DNA of 64,000 nucleotides. Source: Flavobacteriaceae bacterium HL-DH10. GTDB taxonomy: Bacteria; Bacteroidota; Bacteroidia; Flavobacteriales; Flavobacteriaceae. This document shows positions 8,277-18,289 of this stretch, one piece after another. Below the pieces are notes generated by a model that was not told where the DNA came from, made no database searches, and saw only the letters and a program-made list of their open reading frames with translations. The translations under genes were made by a program, and so were the position numbers. Within the stretch, counting starts at the first letter, position 1. Every line of letters begins with the position of its first letter. The stretch covers positions 880,001 to 944,000 of the forward strand of contig CP134536.1 of NCBI GenBank assembly GCA_031826515.1, read 5' to 3'.

Positions 8277-11200
8277 ATGATGAAACACACACTATCTATA
8301 TTAATGATAATCCTTTTTGCTAATTTATCTAATGCGCAAACCAATGATTATAAAAACCTCTGGAGTAAAGTTGACACTTTTGAAATGCAAGGTTTACCAA
8401 AATCGGCTTTAAAAATTGTTGAAACCATTAAAAAGCAAGCCACAAAAGACAAAAACAAACCACAGCTTATAAAAACTATGCTTTTTAAAAGCAAGTTTGC
8501 ATTGATTTTAGAAGAAAATGCACAATTAAAAATTATAAATGACTTTAAAACTGAAATAGAAAAAAGTACATTTCCAACAAAAAATATTTTAGAAAGTTTA
8601 CTTGCTAATTTATACTGGCAATATTTTAAACAAAATAGGTGGCAATTTTACAATAGAACTAAAACATCTGAAAAAGTTGATACTACAGATTTTAGAACTT
8701 GGGATTTACAAACGCTTTTTAACGAAATTCATATCCATTTTCAAAGCTCGTTACAAAACGGATTGATGCTTCAATCTGAAGCTTTAAACACTTACGAAGC
8801 TATATTAAAACTTCAAAAAGAATCTCAAGTTTACAGACCCACGTTGTTCGATTTTCTAAATCATAATGCTTTAGAATTTTACAAAACGAATGAATCAAAC
8901 ATAACCAAACCTGCTTATAAGTTTGAAATTAATAATCCTGATTTTTTATGTGATTCTGAGGTTTTTTCAACTTTAACCATCACATCTAAAGATTCAACTT
9001 CGTTGCAGCTGAATGCTATAAAAATTTATCAGAATTTAATTCAGTTTCATTTAAAAGATAAATCACCTTTAGCCTTAGCTGATGTTAACATAGAACGCCT
9101 AAAATTCATAAACCAAAACGCTACTTTCAATGATAAAGAAGCTCTTTTATTAGCAACATTAGAAACTGAAAGTAACCAAATAAAACCTCATGAAGCAACT
9201 GCTTTATATGATTTTGAAATGGCCTCCATTTACGTTAAACAAAGTATAAAATACAAACCTAATAATGAAACCAATCGTTGGAAAGCTAAAGAAGCTATAG
9301 AAATTTGTAATAACATTATTTCTAAATTCCCTAAAAGTAAAGGCGCTGAAAAATGTAAAATTTTAAAACAACAAATTGAGTTACAAACGCTTCAAATTAC
9401 CACTGAAAATTTCCTTCCCATCCAAAAAAACGCACGTCTGCTTGTACGTTATAAAAACATAGACCAACTTCAATTTAAAATTTTTAAAATTAGCAGAAAG
9501 CAATTAGAAAAACTAAATAAAACATACAGAAAAGACGAGCAGTTAAAGTTTATTGAAAAGCTAAATGTAACAAGTGATTGGAATAGTATTTTACGAAACG
9601 AAAATGATTATCAAACGCATACCACAGAAATTTTAGTTCCAAAACTAAACAACGGTACGTATTTAATTTTTGCGAATTTAAAAAGCAATAGTGAAACCTT
9701 TGCTTTTAGTACCATACAAGTTACCAATTTAGGATTGGTTGAAACCGATAGCGAAAATTACAAAACGTTTCAAGTTATTGATAGAATTAACGGCAAACCA
9801 ATTGTTGACGCTAAAGTTGAACTTAGTTTTCAAGAGAATAATAGTCAAAACATACTAACTGAAAATCATACAACAGACACAAAAGGACTCATAACTATTA
9901 AAAAGGATAACGACCGCTATAGAAACATTACGGCAAAGGTTAACTACGAAAACGACTTAGCTTATTTTGGAGATTACTATGTTAACCGAAAATACAAAAA
10001 GAAAAAAGAAAAAACTATTTATAAATCGTTCTTATTTACAGATAGAAGCATTTACAGACCAGGGCAAACAGTTTATTTTAAAGGTATTGCTATGAAAACT
10101 GAAAATAGCAAATCTGAAATAATTCCAGACGAATCAGTTTTTGCCACATTATACGATACAAACGGTCAACAAATTTCAGACTTAAATTTTGACACCAACG
10201 AATTTGGTTCATTCTCAGGAGAATTCATACTACCTAACGGAGGTCTTACAGGACAATATTACATTGAAATCTCCTCTGTCTTTTTACCGATTAAAGAAAA
10301 CTATTACTTCTCAGTAGAAGAATATAAACGTCCAAAATTTGAAACTAAATTTACTCCTGTAACCGAAACCTATAAAGTTAACGATTCAGTAACCATAAAA
10401 GGTCATGCATTGGCTTATGCTGGCAGTAACATTACTGATGCCAAAGTGGTATATCGTGTACACCGAAAGGTAGAATACCCACGTTGGTATTATTGGTACC
10501 GACCAAGATTTAACAGCGAGTCTCAAGAAATAACACATGGAGAAACTATTACAGATGAAGAAGGCACATTTGAAATTATTTTTAAAGCGCAACCAGACCA
10601 AAGCGTAGATAAAACTAGTTTGCCAATTTTTAAATATGAAATCACTGCCGATGTTACCGATTTAAATGGCGAAACACGAAGTGCTACAACCCTAGTTAAT
10701 GTTGGATATCATGCCTTAATAGCCAATATGTCAATTGCAAATCTTTTAGATAAAACTAAAAAGACACATGCCATTAATATTAATACCAAAAATTTAAATG
10801 GCGAGTTTGTTCCAGCAAATGGCGTTATTAAAATTTATAAACTAAAAGCACCAAATAGTGTTTTAAGACCGCGACCTTGGGCAGCTCCAGATTATCAAGA
10901 CATTTCTGAAGAAACTTTTAAAAACCTATTTCCGCATGATGCATATCATAATGAGCATAATTCTAACCATTGGGAAAAAGGCGATTTAGTTTTTAATAAA
11001 TTATTTAATACCAATAAATCAAAAACCTTAAAATTAGGCAACATTAAAAAATGGGAATCAGGTCAGTACATTATTACTCTAGAAAGCAAAGACAGGTTTG
11101 GACAAATTGTAAAAGACGAGATTAAAACAACACTTTATAGCGATACGGATAAAACTTTGGCAGACCATCAGCTATTTAGTATTACAAGTAATAAGTCTAG

Positions 11201-14200
11201 TTATAACACAGGCGATACAGCTATTATAACGTTGGCTTCGGCGGCCTATAATTTAAACGTAACCGTTTCTATTGAGAAGAAAAACAAGGTTACACAAACA
11301 CAGATTATTCATTTAAACAACAATAAAAACACTATCAGCATTCCTATAACAAATGAAGACGTTGGTGGCTTTTCGATACAGTATAGTTTTGCTGCTTTTA
11401 ATAGTTTTGAATCTGCTAACTTAAATATTTCTGTACCGTATTCTAAAACTGATTTAGATATTGAAACCATCACCTTTAGAGATAAATTACAACCAGGTAC
11501 TGATGAAACGTGGAGTTTTAAAATTAAAGGTCCACAAGGTGATAAAGTAAGTGCCGAGTTATTAGCAAGTATGTACGATGCATCATTAGATCAATTCAAA
11601 CCCCATACTTGGAATTTTAATCCCATTAATAATCCGACGTTTTATTCATATAATCAAGGTAATGCGAGACAGAGTTTTGGGATACGTAATTTCAGGGTTT
11701 ATAACACAAGACGAAGTCTTTATTATCCACAACAATATTACGACCAATTCAATTGGTTTGGATTAGACTTAAGAGGATCGAAAAGATATAGTATTACATC
11801 TGCTTTACGAGGAAGAGTTGCTGGAGTTCAAATTGTGGAAGATGAGATGGAAGTAGAAGAAATTACGATGTTTAATTCTGAATCTGATTTAGATGAAGTT
11901 GTAACTGTTGGTTATGGTACCCAAAAGAAAAATGACTTAGTTGGCAATAGTATAAAGGATAGGACTTCAATAAGTTTGAATGAACAACCAAACTTCGACA
12001 ACATAAAAATCCGTAAAAACCTTCAAGAAACAGCCTTTTTCTTTCCTCAGTTAAAAACAGATCAAGCAGGTAACATAAGTTTTAGCTTCACCACTCCCGA
12101 GGCTCTAACCCAATGGAAATTGCAATTATTAGCACATACCAAAACATTAGAAAGTACGACTAAAACATTAACAACAGTAACTCAAAAAGAATTGATGGTG
12201 ATACCAAACGCACCACGTTTTTTACGCGAAGGCGATTATATTACTATCAGTTCTAAAATTGCAAACCTAACAGAAAAAGAACTTTCTGGAGAAGTCATTT
12301 TAATATTAACAGATGCCATTTCTGGGAAAGATATTTCCAGTAAACTTTTCCATAAACAAGCTAATTCTCCCCTTTCGGAAGAGCCAGAGAAGGCTTTTAC
12401 CGCTCTTGCAAAAGGCAATATACAAGTATCATGGAATTTGTCGATTCCTGAAGATATACAAGCAGTGCAATATAAAATAATAGCTAAATCAGGAACCTTT
12501 AGTGATGGTGAACAAAATGTATTGCCTGTTTTATCAAACAGAATATTGGTTACTGAAACGTTGCCCATGTGGATTCGCTCTAATGAAACAAAAACATTCA
12601 CTTTGGATAAGTTAAAAAATACTTCGAATGCGCTCAGTACAAGCTCCTCAACAACACTCAAAAACCACAAACTGACTTTGGAAATGACTTCCAATCCTGC
12701 ATGGTATGCAGTACAGGCGCTTCCTTATTTAATGGAATATCCTTACGAGTGTAACGAACAAACGTTTAGTAAATATTATGCCAATGCATTAGCAAGTCAT
12801 ATTGCAAATTCAAACCCTAGAATTCAAGACGTATTTAATCAATGGAAGTCTCAGGATGTACTTATTTCTAATCTTGAAAAAAATGAAGAGCTTAAGTCTA
12901 TTTTAATTCAAGAAACACCTTGGCTACGTGATGCACAAAGTGAAACCGAACAGAAAAAACGTATCGCATTATTATTTGATTTAAATAAAATGAATAGTGA
13001 ATTACAATCGGCAATGCGTAAATTAGAAAATAACCAAATGACCTCAGGAGGTTGGGCTTGGTTTAATGGCGGACGAGAAAACCGATACATTACCCAACAT
13101 ATTATTACTGGTTTTGGTCATTTAAACAAGTTAAGCGTCACCCTGAGCGCAGTCGAAGGGTCTAAAATGACAGAAAAAGCTATCGAATATTTAGATGCTC
13201 AATTTATAAAAGAATACAAAGACATTAGAAAATATGATGTAAAAACAGATTTATCTAAAGACCATTTAAGTTACACCCAATTACATTATTTATACATGCG
13301 AAGTTTTTATTCGGAAATAAAAAAATCGAAAGAAGTTGAAACTGTAATGGCATATTATCAAACTCAAATTCAGAAATACTGGTTAAATCGCTCTTTATAT
13401 TCAAAAGGATTAATGGCTTTAGTATCGCATAGAAATAAGGATTCTAAAACAGCTTCTGAAATATTAAAGTCTTTAAAAGAAACGAGTATTACTTCAGAAG
13501 AGTTAGGCATGTATTGGAAATCAAATACCAATTCATGGTACTGGTATCAAGCGCCTATAGAAACACAATCTCTTTTAATTGAGGCTTTTTCTGAAATTGA
13601 AAACGAAACAGAAATCATTGATAATTTAAAAGTATGGCTTCTTAAAAATAAGCAAACAAACCGTTGGAAAACCACCAAAGCAACTACCGAAGCGGTGTAT
13701 GCCTTATTACTTCAAGGTAGCGATTGGTTAAGTGTAACGGATATGGTTGATGTGGTTATTGGCGGACAACACATTGAACCGTCAAAACTTGAAAATGAAA
13801 AAATTGAATCAGGCACAGGTTATTATAAAACGGTATGGAATTCTCAAGAAATTAAACCAAAAATGGCAAACGTTACTCTAACTAAAAAAGGCAAAGGAAT
13901 TGCTTGGGGAAGTTTAAACTGGCAATATTTTGAAGATTTAGATAAGATCACAACTGCTGAAACACCTCTAAAATTGAGCAAAAAACTATTCCTTAAAACG
14001 AATACAGATTTAGGTGAGGAAATTTCAGAAATCACAGAAAAAACACATTTAAAAGTAGGCGACTTGGTTCGCGTTAGAATAGAATTACGAAGCGACCGTG
14101 CTATGGAGTTTGTTCATATGAAAGATATGAGAGCTTCTGGCTTAGAACCTATAAATGTTTTATCGGAATATAAATGGCAAGATGGTTTGGGATATTATGA

Positions 14201-14390
14201 AGCGACAAAAGATGCCTCAACAAACTTCTTTTTTGATTATTTACCAAAAGGGGTTTATGTTTTTGAATACGATTTACGTGTAAATAATGCAGGTCATATG
14301 AGTAATGGCATAACAACTATACAAAGTATGTATGCGCCAGAATTTAGCAGTCACAGCAAAGGCGAAAGAATTAATATAGAGAGATTTTAA
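8277..14390 (+). CDS. Alpha-2-macroglobulin-like protein with SusC-like plug motifs
   Basis: A 2037-residue exported protein (signal MMKHTLSILMIILFANLSNAQ). Residues about 590-690 are an MG2-type domain (DRSIYRPGQTVYFKG). Residues about 1240-1300 are the A2M core (FFFPQLKTDQAGNISFSFTTPEALTQWKL, split here by position). The thioester site is C-N-E-Q with Cys1492, a variant of the usual CGEQ that keeps the crosslinking Cys and Gln, followed by an alpha-toroid (NQMTSGGWAWFNGG). A C-terminal receptor-like domain ends the protein. Such proteins trap proteases by covalent capture. Between MG domains and core lies an insert with LRGRVAGVQI (about 1177) and EVVTVGYGTQKK (about 1207), motifs of SusC plug domains. 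Two palindromic repeats are embedded in frame. A lipoprotein and a secreted M64 peptidase follow. Confidence 0.88.
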   Translation: MMKHTLSILMIILFANLSNAQTNDYKNLWSKVDTFEMQGLPKSALKIVETIKKQATKDKNKPQLIKTMLFKSKFALILEENAQLKIINDFKTEIEKSTFPTKNILESLLANLYWQYFKQNRWQFYNRTKTSEKVDTTDFRTWDLQTLFNEIHIHFQSSLQNGLMLQSEALNTYEAILKLQKESQVYRPTLFDFLNHNALEFYKTNESNITKPAYKFEINNPDFLCDSEVFSTLTITSKDSTSLQLNAIKIYQNLIQFHLKDKSPLALADVNIERLKFINQNATFNDKEALLLATLETESNQIKPHEATALYDFEMASIYVKQSIKYKPNNETNRWKAKEAIEICNNIISKFPKSKGAEKCKILKQQIELQTLQITTENFLPIQKNARLLVRYKNIDQLQFKIFKISRKQLEKLNKTYRKDEQLKFIEKLNVTSDWNSILRNENDYQTHTTEILVPKLNNGTYLIFANLKSNSETFAFSTIQVTNLGLVETDSENYKTFQVIDRINGKPIVDAKVELSFQENNSQNILTENHTTDTKGLITIKKDNDRYRNITAKVNYENDLAYFGDYYVNRKYKKKKEKTIYKSFLFTDRSIYRPGQTVYFKGIAMKTENSKSEIIPDESVFATLYDTNGQQISDLNFDTNEFGSFSGEFILPNGGLTGQYYIEISSVFLPIKENYYFSVEEYKRPKFETKFTPVTETYKVNDSVTIKGHALAYAGSNITDAKVVYRVHRKVEYPRWYYWYRPRFNSESQEITHGETITDEEGTFEIIFKAQPDQSVDKTSLPIFKYEITADVTDLNGETRSATTLVNVGYHALIANMSIANLLDKTKKTHAININTKNLNGEFVPANGVIKIYKLKAPNSVLRPRPWAAPDYQDISEETFKNLFPHDAYHNEHNSNHWEKGDLVFNKLFNTNKSKTLKLGNIKKWESGQYIITLESKDRFGQIVKDEIKTTLYSDTDKTLADHQLFSITSNKSSYNTGDTAIITLASAAYNLNVTVSIEKKNKVTQTQIIHLNNNKNTISIPITNEDVGGFSIQYSFAAFNSFESANLNISVPYSKTDLDIETITFRDKLQPGTDETWSFKIKGPQGDKVSAELLASMYDASLDQFKPHTWNFNPINNPTFYSYNQGNARQSFGIRNFRVYNTRRSLYYPQQYYDQFNWFGLDLRGSKRYSITSALRGRVAGVQIVEDEMEVEEITMFNSESDLDEVVTVGYGTQKKNDLVGNSIKDRTSISLNEQPNFDNIKIRKNLQETAFFFPQLKTDQAGNISFSFTTPEALTQWKLQLLAHTKTLESTTKTLTTVTQKELMVIPNAPRFLREGDYITISSKIANLTEKELSGEVILILTDAISGKDISSKLFHKQANSPLSEEPEKAFTALAKGNIQVSWNLSIPEDIQAVQYKIIAKSGTFSDGEQNVLPVLSNRILVTETLPMWIRSNETKTFTLDKLKNTSNALSTSSSTTLKNHKLTLEMTSNPAWYAVQALPYLMEYPYECNEQTFSKYYANALASHIANSNPRIQDVFNQWKSQDVLISNLEKNEELKSILIQETPWLRDAQSETEQKKRIALLFDLNKMNSELQSAMRKLENNQMTSGGWAWFNGGRENRYITQHIITGFGHLNKLSVTLSAVEGSKMTEKAIEYLDAQFIKEYKDIRKYDVKTDLSKDHLSYTQLHYLYMRSFYSEIKKSKEVETVMAYYQTQIQKYWLNRSLYSKGLMALVSHRNKDSKTASEILKSLKETSITSEELGMYWKSNTNSWYWYQAPIETQSLLIEAFSEIENETEIIDNLKVWLLKNKQTNRWKTTKATTEAVYALLLQGSDWLSVTDMVDVVIGGQHIEPSKLENEKIESGTGYYKTVWNSQEIKPKMANVTLTKKGKGIAWGSLNWQYFEDLDKITTAETPLKLSKKLFLKTNTDLGEEISEITEKTHLKVGDLVRVRIELRSDRAMEFVHMKDMRASGLEPINVLSEYKWQDGLGYYEATKDASTNFFFDYLPKGVYVFEYDLRVNNAGHMSNGITTIQSMYAPEFSSHSKGERINIERF
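12366..12396. repeat. Repeat-like insert inside the macroglobulin gene
   Basis: A GC-richer stretch starting CTCCCCTTTCGGAAGAG and ending CAGAGAAGG is embedded in frame (residues about 1364-1373, encoding SPLSEEPEK). It resembles the dispersed CTCCC-TTTCGG-type palindromes of flavobacterial genomes and lies in a linker between beta domains. The resemblance is by eye only. Confidence 0.4.
13137..13163. repeat. CCCTGAGCGCAGTCGAAGGG-type palindromic repeat inside the macroglobulin gene
   Basis: The core at 13141-13160 reads CCCTGAGCGCAGTCGAAGGG and is flanked by matching arms (ACCCT at 13140-13144, AGGGT at 13157-13161). It is read in frame as VTLSAVEGS, residues about 1621-1629, in the alpha-toroid region between helices. 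I recall this sequence as a common dispersed repeat between genes in Bacteroidota; its presence inside a coding region without breaking the frame suggests a tolerated insertion. Confidence 0.65.
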
Positions 14391-14446
14391 CATTAAGCTA
14401 ACGTTACTCTTTTAAAACTTAACATTACTTATTATTCTTCATAGTT

Positions 14447-14475
14447 AAAAGGTGGTCTACAAATACCTCCTTTTT
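14447..14475 (+). terminator. Terminator candidate after the macroglobulin gene
   Basis: AAAAGGTGG (14447-14455) pairs with CCTCCTTTTT (14466-14475) with one mismatch across a 10-base loop, ending in a T run. It lies 57 bases after the stop and before the TTG start of the small lipoprotein gene. Confidence 0.5.
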
Positions 14476-14531
14476 ATATATTAGTGTTTCGTTTAAAATC
14501 TTAACTTTACAGGAACTAAATAGTTGTTAGA

Positions 14532-15056
14532 TTGATAAAATCATTGCCCCAAAATAATTCTACTTACAATAACCTTAATACAATTATTTTACTTCTTATT
14601 GTATTATTAGTAATGTCTTGTGGCACTAAAAAAAGCAGCGTTCAAGAAGGAGCTATAGAAGAAATAAATCCGAAGCTTCTATTTTTAAACTATACTATTT
14701 CAAAAGATAAAAGCGATAAAAAATCAATCCAGTTTATTAATAAAATAATAGCTGATGGCAAAGCAAAATCTAACAGTAACAAATACTTTAATACAGGAAA
14801 AGTAGGCGATTTAAAATGTGCTCAATTAGATAAAGATTCTACAGAAATTAATCATGTTATAATCAAAAATCCTTTGCTTAAAACTATTGAATCTCTAAAC
14901 GACTCGCTAATCTTTGAAAACAAAAATATCATTCTAAACAAAGCGCCTATTTCATTAAGACTACAATTAAATAGTAAAACAAAATTGATTGTTATTAGCG
15001 AAATAATAGATACTCTACAAAACAGCTCCCCTTTAATTACCACAAAGCTTGATTAA
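14532..15056 (+). CDS. Small putative lipoprotein of unknown function
   Basis: A 174-residue protein from a TTG start at 14532. A hydrophobic segment ends in LLLIVLLVMSCG, a plausible lipobox with the lipidated cysteine at residue 30, so it should be anchored in a membrane. The remaining sequence is polar, rich in Asn, Lys and Ile, and shows no motif that I recognise. The M64 peptidase gene begins three bases after the stop, which indicates co-transcription with that secreted protease. The start codon is the least certain part, because the 29 residues before the cysteine are longer than usual. Confidence 0.6.
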   Translation: MIKSLPQNNSTYNNLNTIILLLIVLLVMSCGTKKSSVQEGAIEEINPKLLFLNYTISKDKSDKKSIQFINKIIADGKAKSNSNKYFNTGKVGDLKCAQLDKDSTEINHVIIKNPLLKTIESLNDSLIFENKNIILNKAPISLRLQLNSKTKLIVISEIIDTLQNSSPLITTKLD

Positions 15057-15058
15057 CT

Positions 15059-16474
15059 ATGAAGTATATTTTTTTAATAGTTTTCCTAATTAGTTTTCAA
15101 CATGTTTCTGCTCAAATTTTTGACATTGAACCTATTAAAATTTCTGGCGATGATAAAAGAATAAACCTCGTCATTTTAAGTGAAGGCTACCAAGAAAGTG
15201 AACTAGATAAGTTTATAACTGATGCTACTAATTTTACAAATAAAGTATTTAACGAATCTCCTTTTAAAGAATATGCAAACTATTTTAATGTGTATGCCAT
15301 AAAGGTACCTTCTGACGAAAGTGGAGCAGATCATCCAGGAACTGCTACAAACGTTACCGAGCCTTATAACAATTTAGCTACAACTTATGCAGACACTTAT
15401 TTTAATGCTACTTATGATTCTTTTGGAACACATTGGCTACTCTATTATGAAATAGATGGTAATAGTGCAAATAATACTAAAGCCAAAATAAATACTCTTT
15501 TAGCTACTAATTTCCCTTCTTACGACCAAGCTTTAATTTTAGTAAATTCATCTGAATACGGTGGAAGTGGAGGCGATTTCCCAATGGCTTATACCGGGTA
15601 TTGGGGAACTAATGTTATCATGCACGAAATTGGTCATTCCTTATTTAATTTAAAAGATGAATATTACCCTGGCGATATTTTAGCTGCTGAAGCTATTAAT
15701 ATGACAAAAGAAACCGATCCAAATTTAGTAAGATGGAAAAACTGGCTAAACTATAATAATGTTGGAATATACCAATATACGTGTTCTACTGGTAGTTGTA
15801 ATGAATGGTACAAACCTCATCAAAATTGTATTATGGAAAGTATAGACAAACCTTTCTGTTCTGTTTGTAAAGAAGGAATTATTGAAAAAATACATGAATT
15901 AGTATCGCCTATTGATACTTTCACACCAACTTCTAACACACTTGACAATTCTAGTTTCCCTATTAATTTTCATTTAGAATTAATAGAACCAAATCCGAAT
16001 ACATTAAAACGTAATTGGACTTTAAACACCCTAGATTTTGCAACCGATGTAGATGATGTTTCTGTTTTAGAAACAGATTTAAATTCAGGAGTAAACACAT
16101 TAACAGTTGTTATTAATGACGAAACATCTTTAATAAGAGTTGACAATCATGATACATTTCATGTTTATACTGTAACGTGGACTATTGATAACACATTAGG
16201 CTTTGAAGATATTACTTCAAAAATAAATAATTATAATATCTCTATGTTTCCTAACCCATCAAATAACATCGTTAATTTTAAATTAGAAAGCACCAGTGAT
16301 GCAATAATGAAAGTTGACATTATTTCTTTAGACGGAAAAATAATAAAAACCATTTCTATATCTAATTACCAAACACATCAAGTAGATGTTAGTAATTTAA
16401 GTCAAGGTATCTATTTGACTAATTTCTATACTAATAATACTTTTATTGCTAGTAAAAAACTGGTTAAGAAATAA
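15059..16474 (+). CDS. M64-family secreted metallopeptidase with T9SS sorting domain
   Basis: A 471-residue protein with a signal peptide (MKYIFLIVFLISFQHVSAQ). Residues about 30-290 are a peptidase M64 (IgA-peptidase-like) domain: INLVILSEGYQ near the start, and the zinc site HEIGHSLFNLKDEY with His189, Glu190 and His193. A cysteine-rich patch follows (CSTGSC, CIMES, CSVC). The last 80 residues are a type A T9SS C-terminal domain (MFPNPSNN, VDIISLDGKIIKT, LSQGIYLTNF, KKLVKK), so it is delivered to or across the outer surface by the PorU/PorV machinery encoded in this window. The lipoprotein gene lies three bases upstream. Confidence 0.88.
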   Translation: MKYIFLIVFLISFQHVSAQIFDIEPIKISGDDKRINLVILSEGYQESELDKFITDATNFTNKVFNESPFKEYANYFNVYAIKVPSDESGADHPGTATNVTEPYNNLATTYADTYFNATYDSFGTHWLLYYEIDGNSANNTKAKINTLLATNFPSYDQALILVNSSEYGGSGGDFPMAYTGYWGTNVIMHEIGHSLFNLKDEYYPGDILAAEAINMTKETDPNLVRWKNWLNYNNVGIYQYTCSTGSCNEWYKPHQNCIMESIDKPFCSVCKEGIIEKIHELVSPIDTFTPTSNTLDNSSFPINFHLELIEPNPNTLKRNWTLNTLDFATDVDDVSVLETDLNSGVNTLTVVINDETSLIRVDNHDTFHVYTVTWTIDNTLGFEDITSKINNYNISMFPNPSNNIVNFKLESTSDAIMKVDIISLDGKIIKTISISNYQTHQVDVSNLSQGIYLTNFYTNNTFIASKKLVKK

Positions 16475-16475
16475 T

Positions 16476-16997
16476 CTACTTTTTAGGAGGATACTTTACT
16501 AATACTTTTTCAACAATAGCATTTAAACGTGCTTCTCGATTTTCTGGTGTAGCGTTTGTGTTAAAACTTGATTCACTTATTGCTTGCCAAAACAACTGTT
16601 TTTTATTTTCGTCTACAAAATCGATAGAGATTTGACGATTTATATTTGCCTGACCAATAGGTAATCCTATAGAAATTCCACCACCTACATTACGTCCACC
16701 ACCACCTACTCCAATACCCACAGTTTCTCGTTGTACCCCTTGATATTCAGTGCTTTTTATATCAATAAAAAAATCTGGTGTATCAGACAAAGAAAACCCT
16801 TTCTCTTTCATTTTTAGGTCTAAGGCATCTAAAAGACGATTCGTATCAAACTCACTTAATCCCGTTTTCATATCACTATAATAATTATAGGTTTGATACT
16901 TGGAAAAGTCAGTTCCTCTATCATAATCATATGCCACATAAATTGGAGCGCAAGAAACGACTAACAGAAATAAAATAATCGTTTTAATAAATTTCAT
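16476..16997 (-). CDS. DUF4136-domain lipoprotein
   Basis: A 173-residue protein with a lipoprotein signal (MKFIKTIILFLLVVSCAP, lipidated Cys16). Its mature part has the DUF4136 pattern: YDRGTDFSKYQTYNYY near the start, a central conserved DFFIDIKS strand, a Gly-rich VGIGVGGGGRNVGGGISIG segment, and a terminal ARLNAIVEKVLVKYPP helix. The function of the family is unknown; it is an envelope protein, probably attached to the outer membrane. It is convergent with the M64 peptidase gene with a single base between stop codons. Confidence 0.83.
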   Translation of the reverse strand: MKFIKTIILFLLVVSCAPIYVAYDYDRGTDFSKYQTYNYYSDMKTGLSEFDTNRLLDALDLKMKEKGFSLSDTPDFFIDIKSTEYQGVQRETVGIGVGGGGRNVGGGISIGLPIGQANINRQISIDFVDENKKQLFWQAISESSFNTNATPENREARLNAIVEKVLVKYPPKK

Positions 16998-17119
16998 AAT
17001 CTATTTTTTTATAAAATTAATCAAAAATTATTTCAATAATATGATTCTATACTAGAATTGCATTAGGCGCTGAAGCGGTTGTTTGAGCTCCTAGAAGAAA
17101 GTCTCCTTGTAGCAATACA

Positions 17120-18118
17120 CTAATCATTCAACATTTTCCACAACGTGTCTTTTAACTCAGTAATTCCTTGTTGAGCAACCGACGAAATAAATAAGTATGG
17201 TATAGGCAATTCGTTATCAAGTTCTACTTTAAGCTCTGCTTTTAACTCATCATCCAACATATCGGATTTAGAAATCGCTATAATACGATCTTTATCCAAC
17301 ATTTCTGGGTTGTAACGACGAAGCTCATCTAATAGAATATCGTATTGTTTTTTAATATCTTCAGCATCGGCAGGAATTAAAAATAATAATATAGAGTTAC
17401 GCTCAATATGACGTAAAAAATAATGCCCAAGACCTTTTCCCTCTGCTGCTCCTTCTATAATTCCAGGAATATCTGCCATCACAAAAGTTTTAAAATCGCG
17501 ATATTCTACAATACCTAAATTAGGTTTTAGGGTTGTAAACTCGTAATCGGCAATCTTTGGCTTTGCAGATGTAACAACCGATAAAAGCGTTGATTTTCCA
17601 GCATTTGGAAATCCAACTAAACCAACATCAGCAAGTACTTTTAATTCTAAAGTAATATGTCGCTCTTCTAGCGGCATACCAGGTTGTGCATAACGCGGTG
17701 TTTGGTTCGTTGACGATCTAAAATGCCAATTTCCTAAACCACCTTTTCCACCTTGAGCTATAATTCTTTCTTCATCATGCTCGGTAATTTCAAAAATAAT
17801 TTCGTTGGTTTCAGTATCTCGTACAACAGTTCCCAATGGCACATCTACATACATATCTTCACCATCGGCACCAAAGCTTCTGCTTTTACTACCACTACCA
17901 CCATGACCTGCTCTAATATGCTTTTTAAACTTTAAATGAAGAAGTGTCCAAAGGTTTGAGTTTCCTTTAAGAATAACATGACCGCCACGGCCACCATCAC
18001 CACCATCAGGTCCACCTTTGGTTATATACTTTTCGCGATGTAAATGCGCAGATCCTTGCCCTCCTTTACCAGAGCTTACAAACATTTTTACGTAATCTAC
18101 AAAATTCCCTTCGGTCAT
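17120..18118 (-). CDS. obgE: GTPase Obg/CgtA
   Basis: A 332-residue protein with the N-terminal glycine-rich OBG fold (residues 1-160, with repeated GGDGGRGG and GGKGGLGN) and a G domain: P-loop GFPNAGKS at 169-176, switch [18 protein letters not shown], and SKSD as the base-recognition motif. It lacks the extra C-terminal domain found in some phyla. Obg binds the large ribosomal subunit and couples ribosome maturation to nucleotide levels. It lies downstream of the HPRT-adenylate kinase fusion on the same strand, an arrangement in which both genes serve purine-nucleotide metabolism or sensing. Confidence 0.96.
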   Translation of the reverse strand: MTEGNFVDYVKMFVSSGKGGQGSAHLHREKYITKGGPDGGDGGRGGHVILKGNSNLWTLLHLKFKKHIRAGHGGSGSKSRSFGADGEDMYVDVPLGTVVRDTETNEIIFEITEHDEERIIAQGGKGGLGNWHFRSSTNQTPRYAQPGMPLEERHITLELKVLADVGLVGFPNAGKSTLLSVVTSAKPKIADYEFTTLKPNLGIVEYRDFKTFVMADIPGIIEGAAEGKGLGHYFLRHIERNSILLFLIPADAEDIKKQYDILLDELRRYNPEMLDKDRIIAISKSDMLDDELKAELKVELDNELPIPYLFISSVAQQGITELKDTLWKMLND

Positions 18119-18178
18119 GATTCAAGTTAAAAGTTATGAGTTAAAAGTTAAAAGTTTTCCAACTCTTACTTTTTATTT

Positions 18179-18269
18179 TTTCCGCGAAAGCGAAACATTT
18201 AAAATATGTAGTTCTCAAGAATTAGAAACTATATTTTTATATTTGAGATACAGTTCCTAATTTTTGAGA
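18179..18269. repeat. Intergenic inverted repeats between obgE and the HPRT-Adk gene
   Basis: The 171-base gap holds three repeat types. At 18122-18156 an AGTTAAAAGTT unit is repeated imperfectly. At 18179-18196 is TTTCCGCGAAAGCGAAAC, with a small CGCGAAAGCG dyad. At 18213-18269 a 22-base arm (TCTCAAGAATTAG start) pairs with its complement at 18248-18269 with three mismatches around a 13-base loop. The second and third types resemble dispersed flavobacterial palindromes. No terminator T run is seen. Confidence 0.5.
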
Positions 18270-18289
18270 TTTATGCTTTCCTAAAAGCC

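Noticed and set aside
12236-12694. Minus-strand frames opposite the macroglobulin gene
   Set aside because: They are shadows of a strongly conserved coding sequence on the plus strand and have no recognisable motifs.
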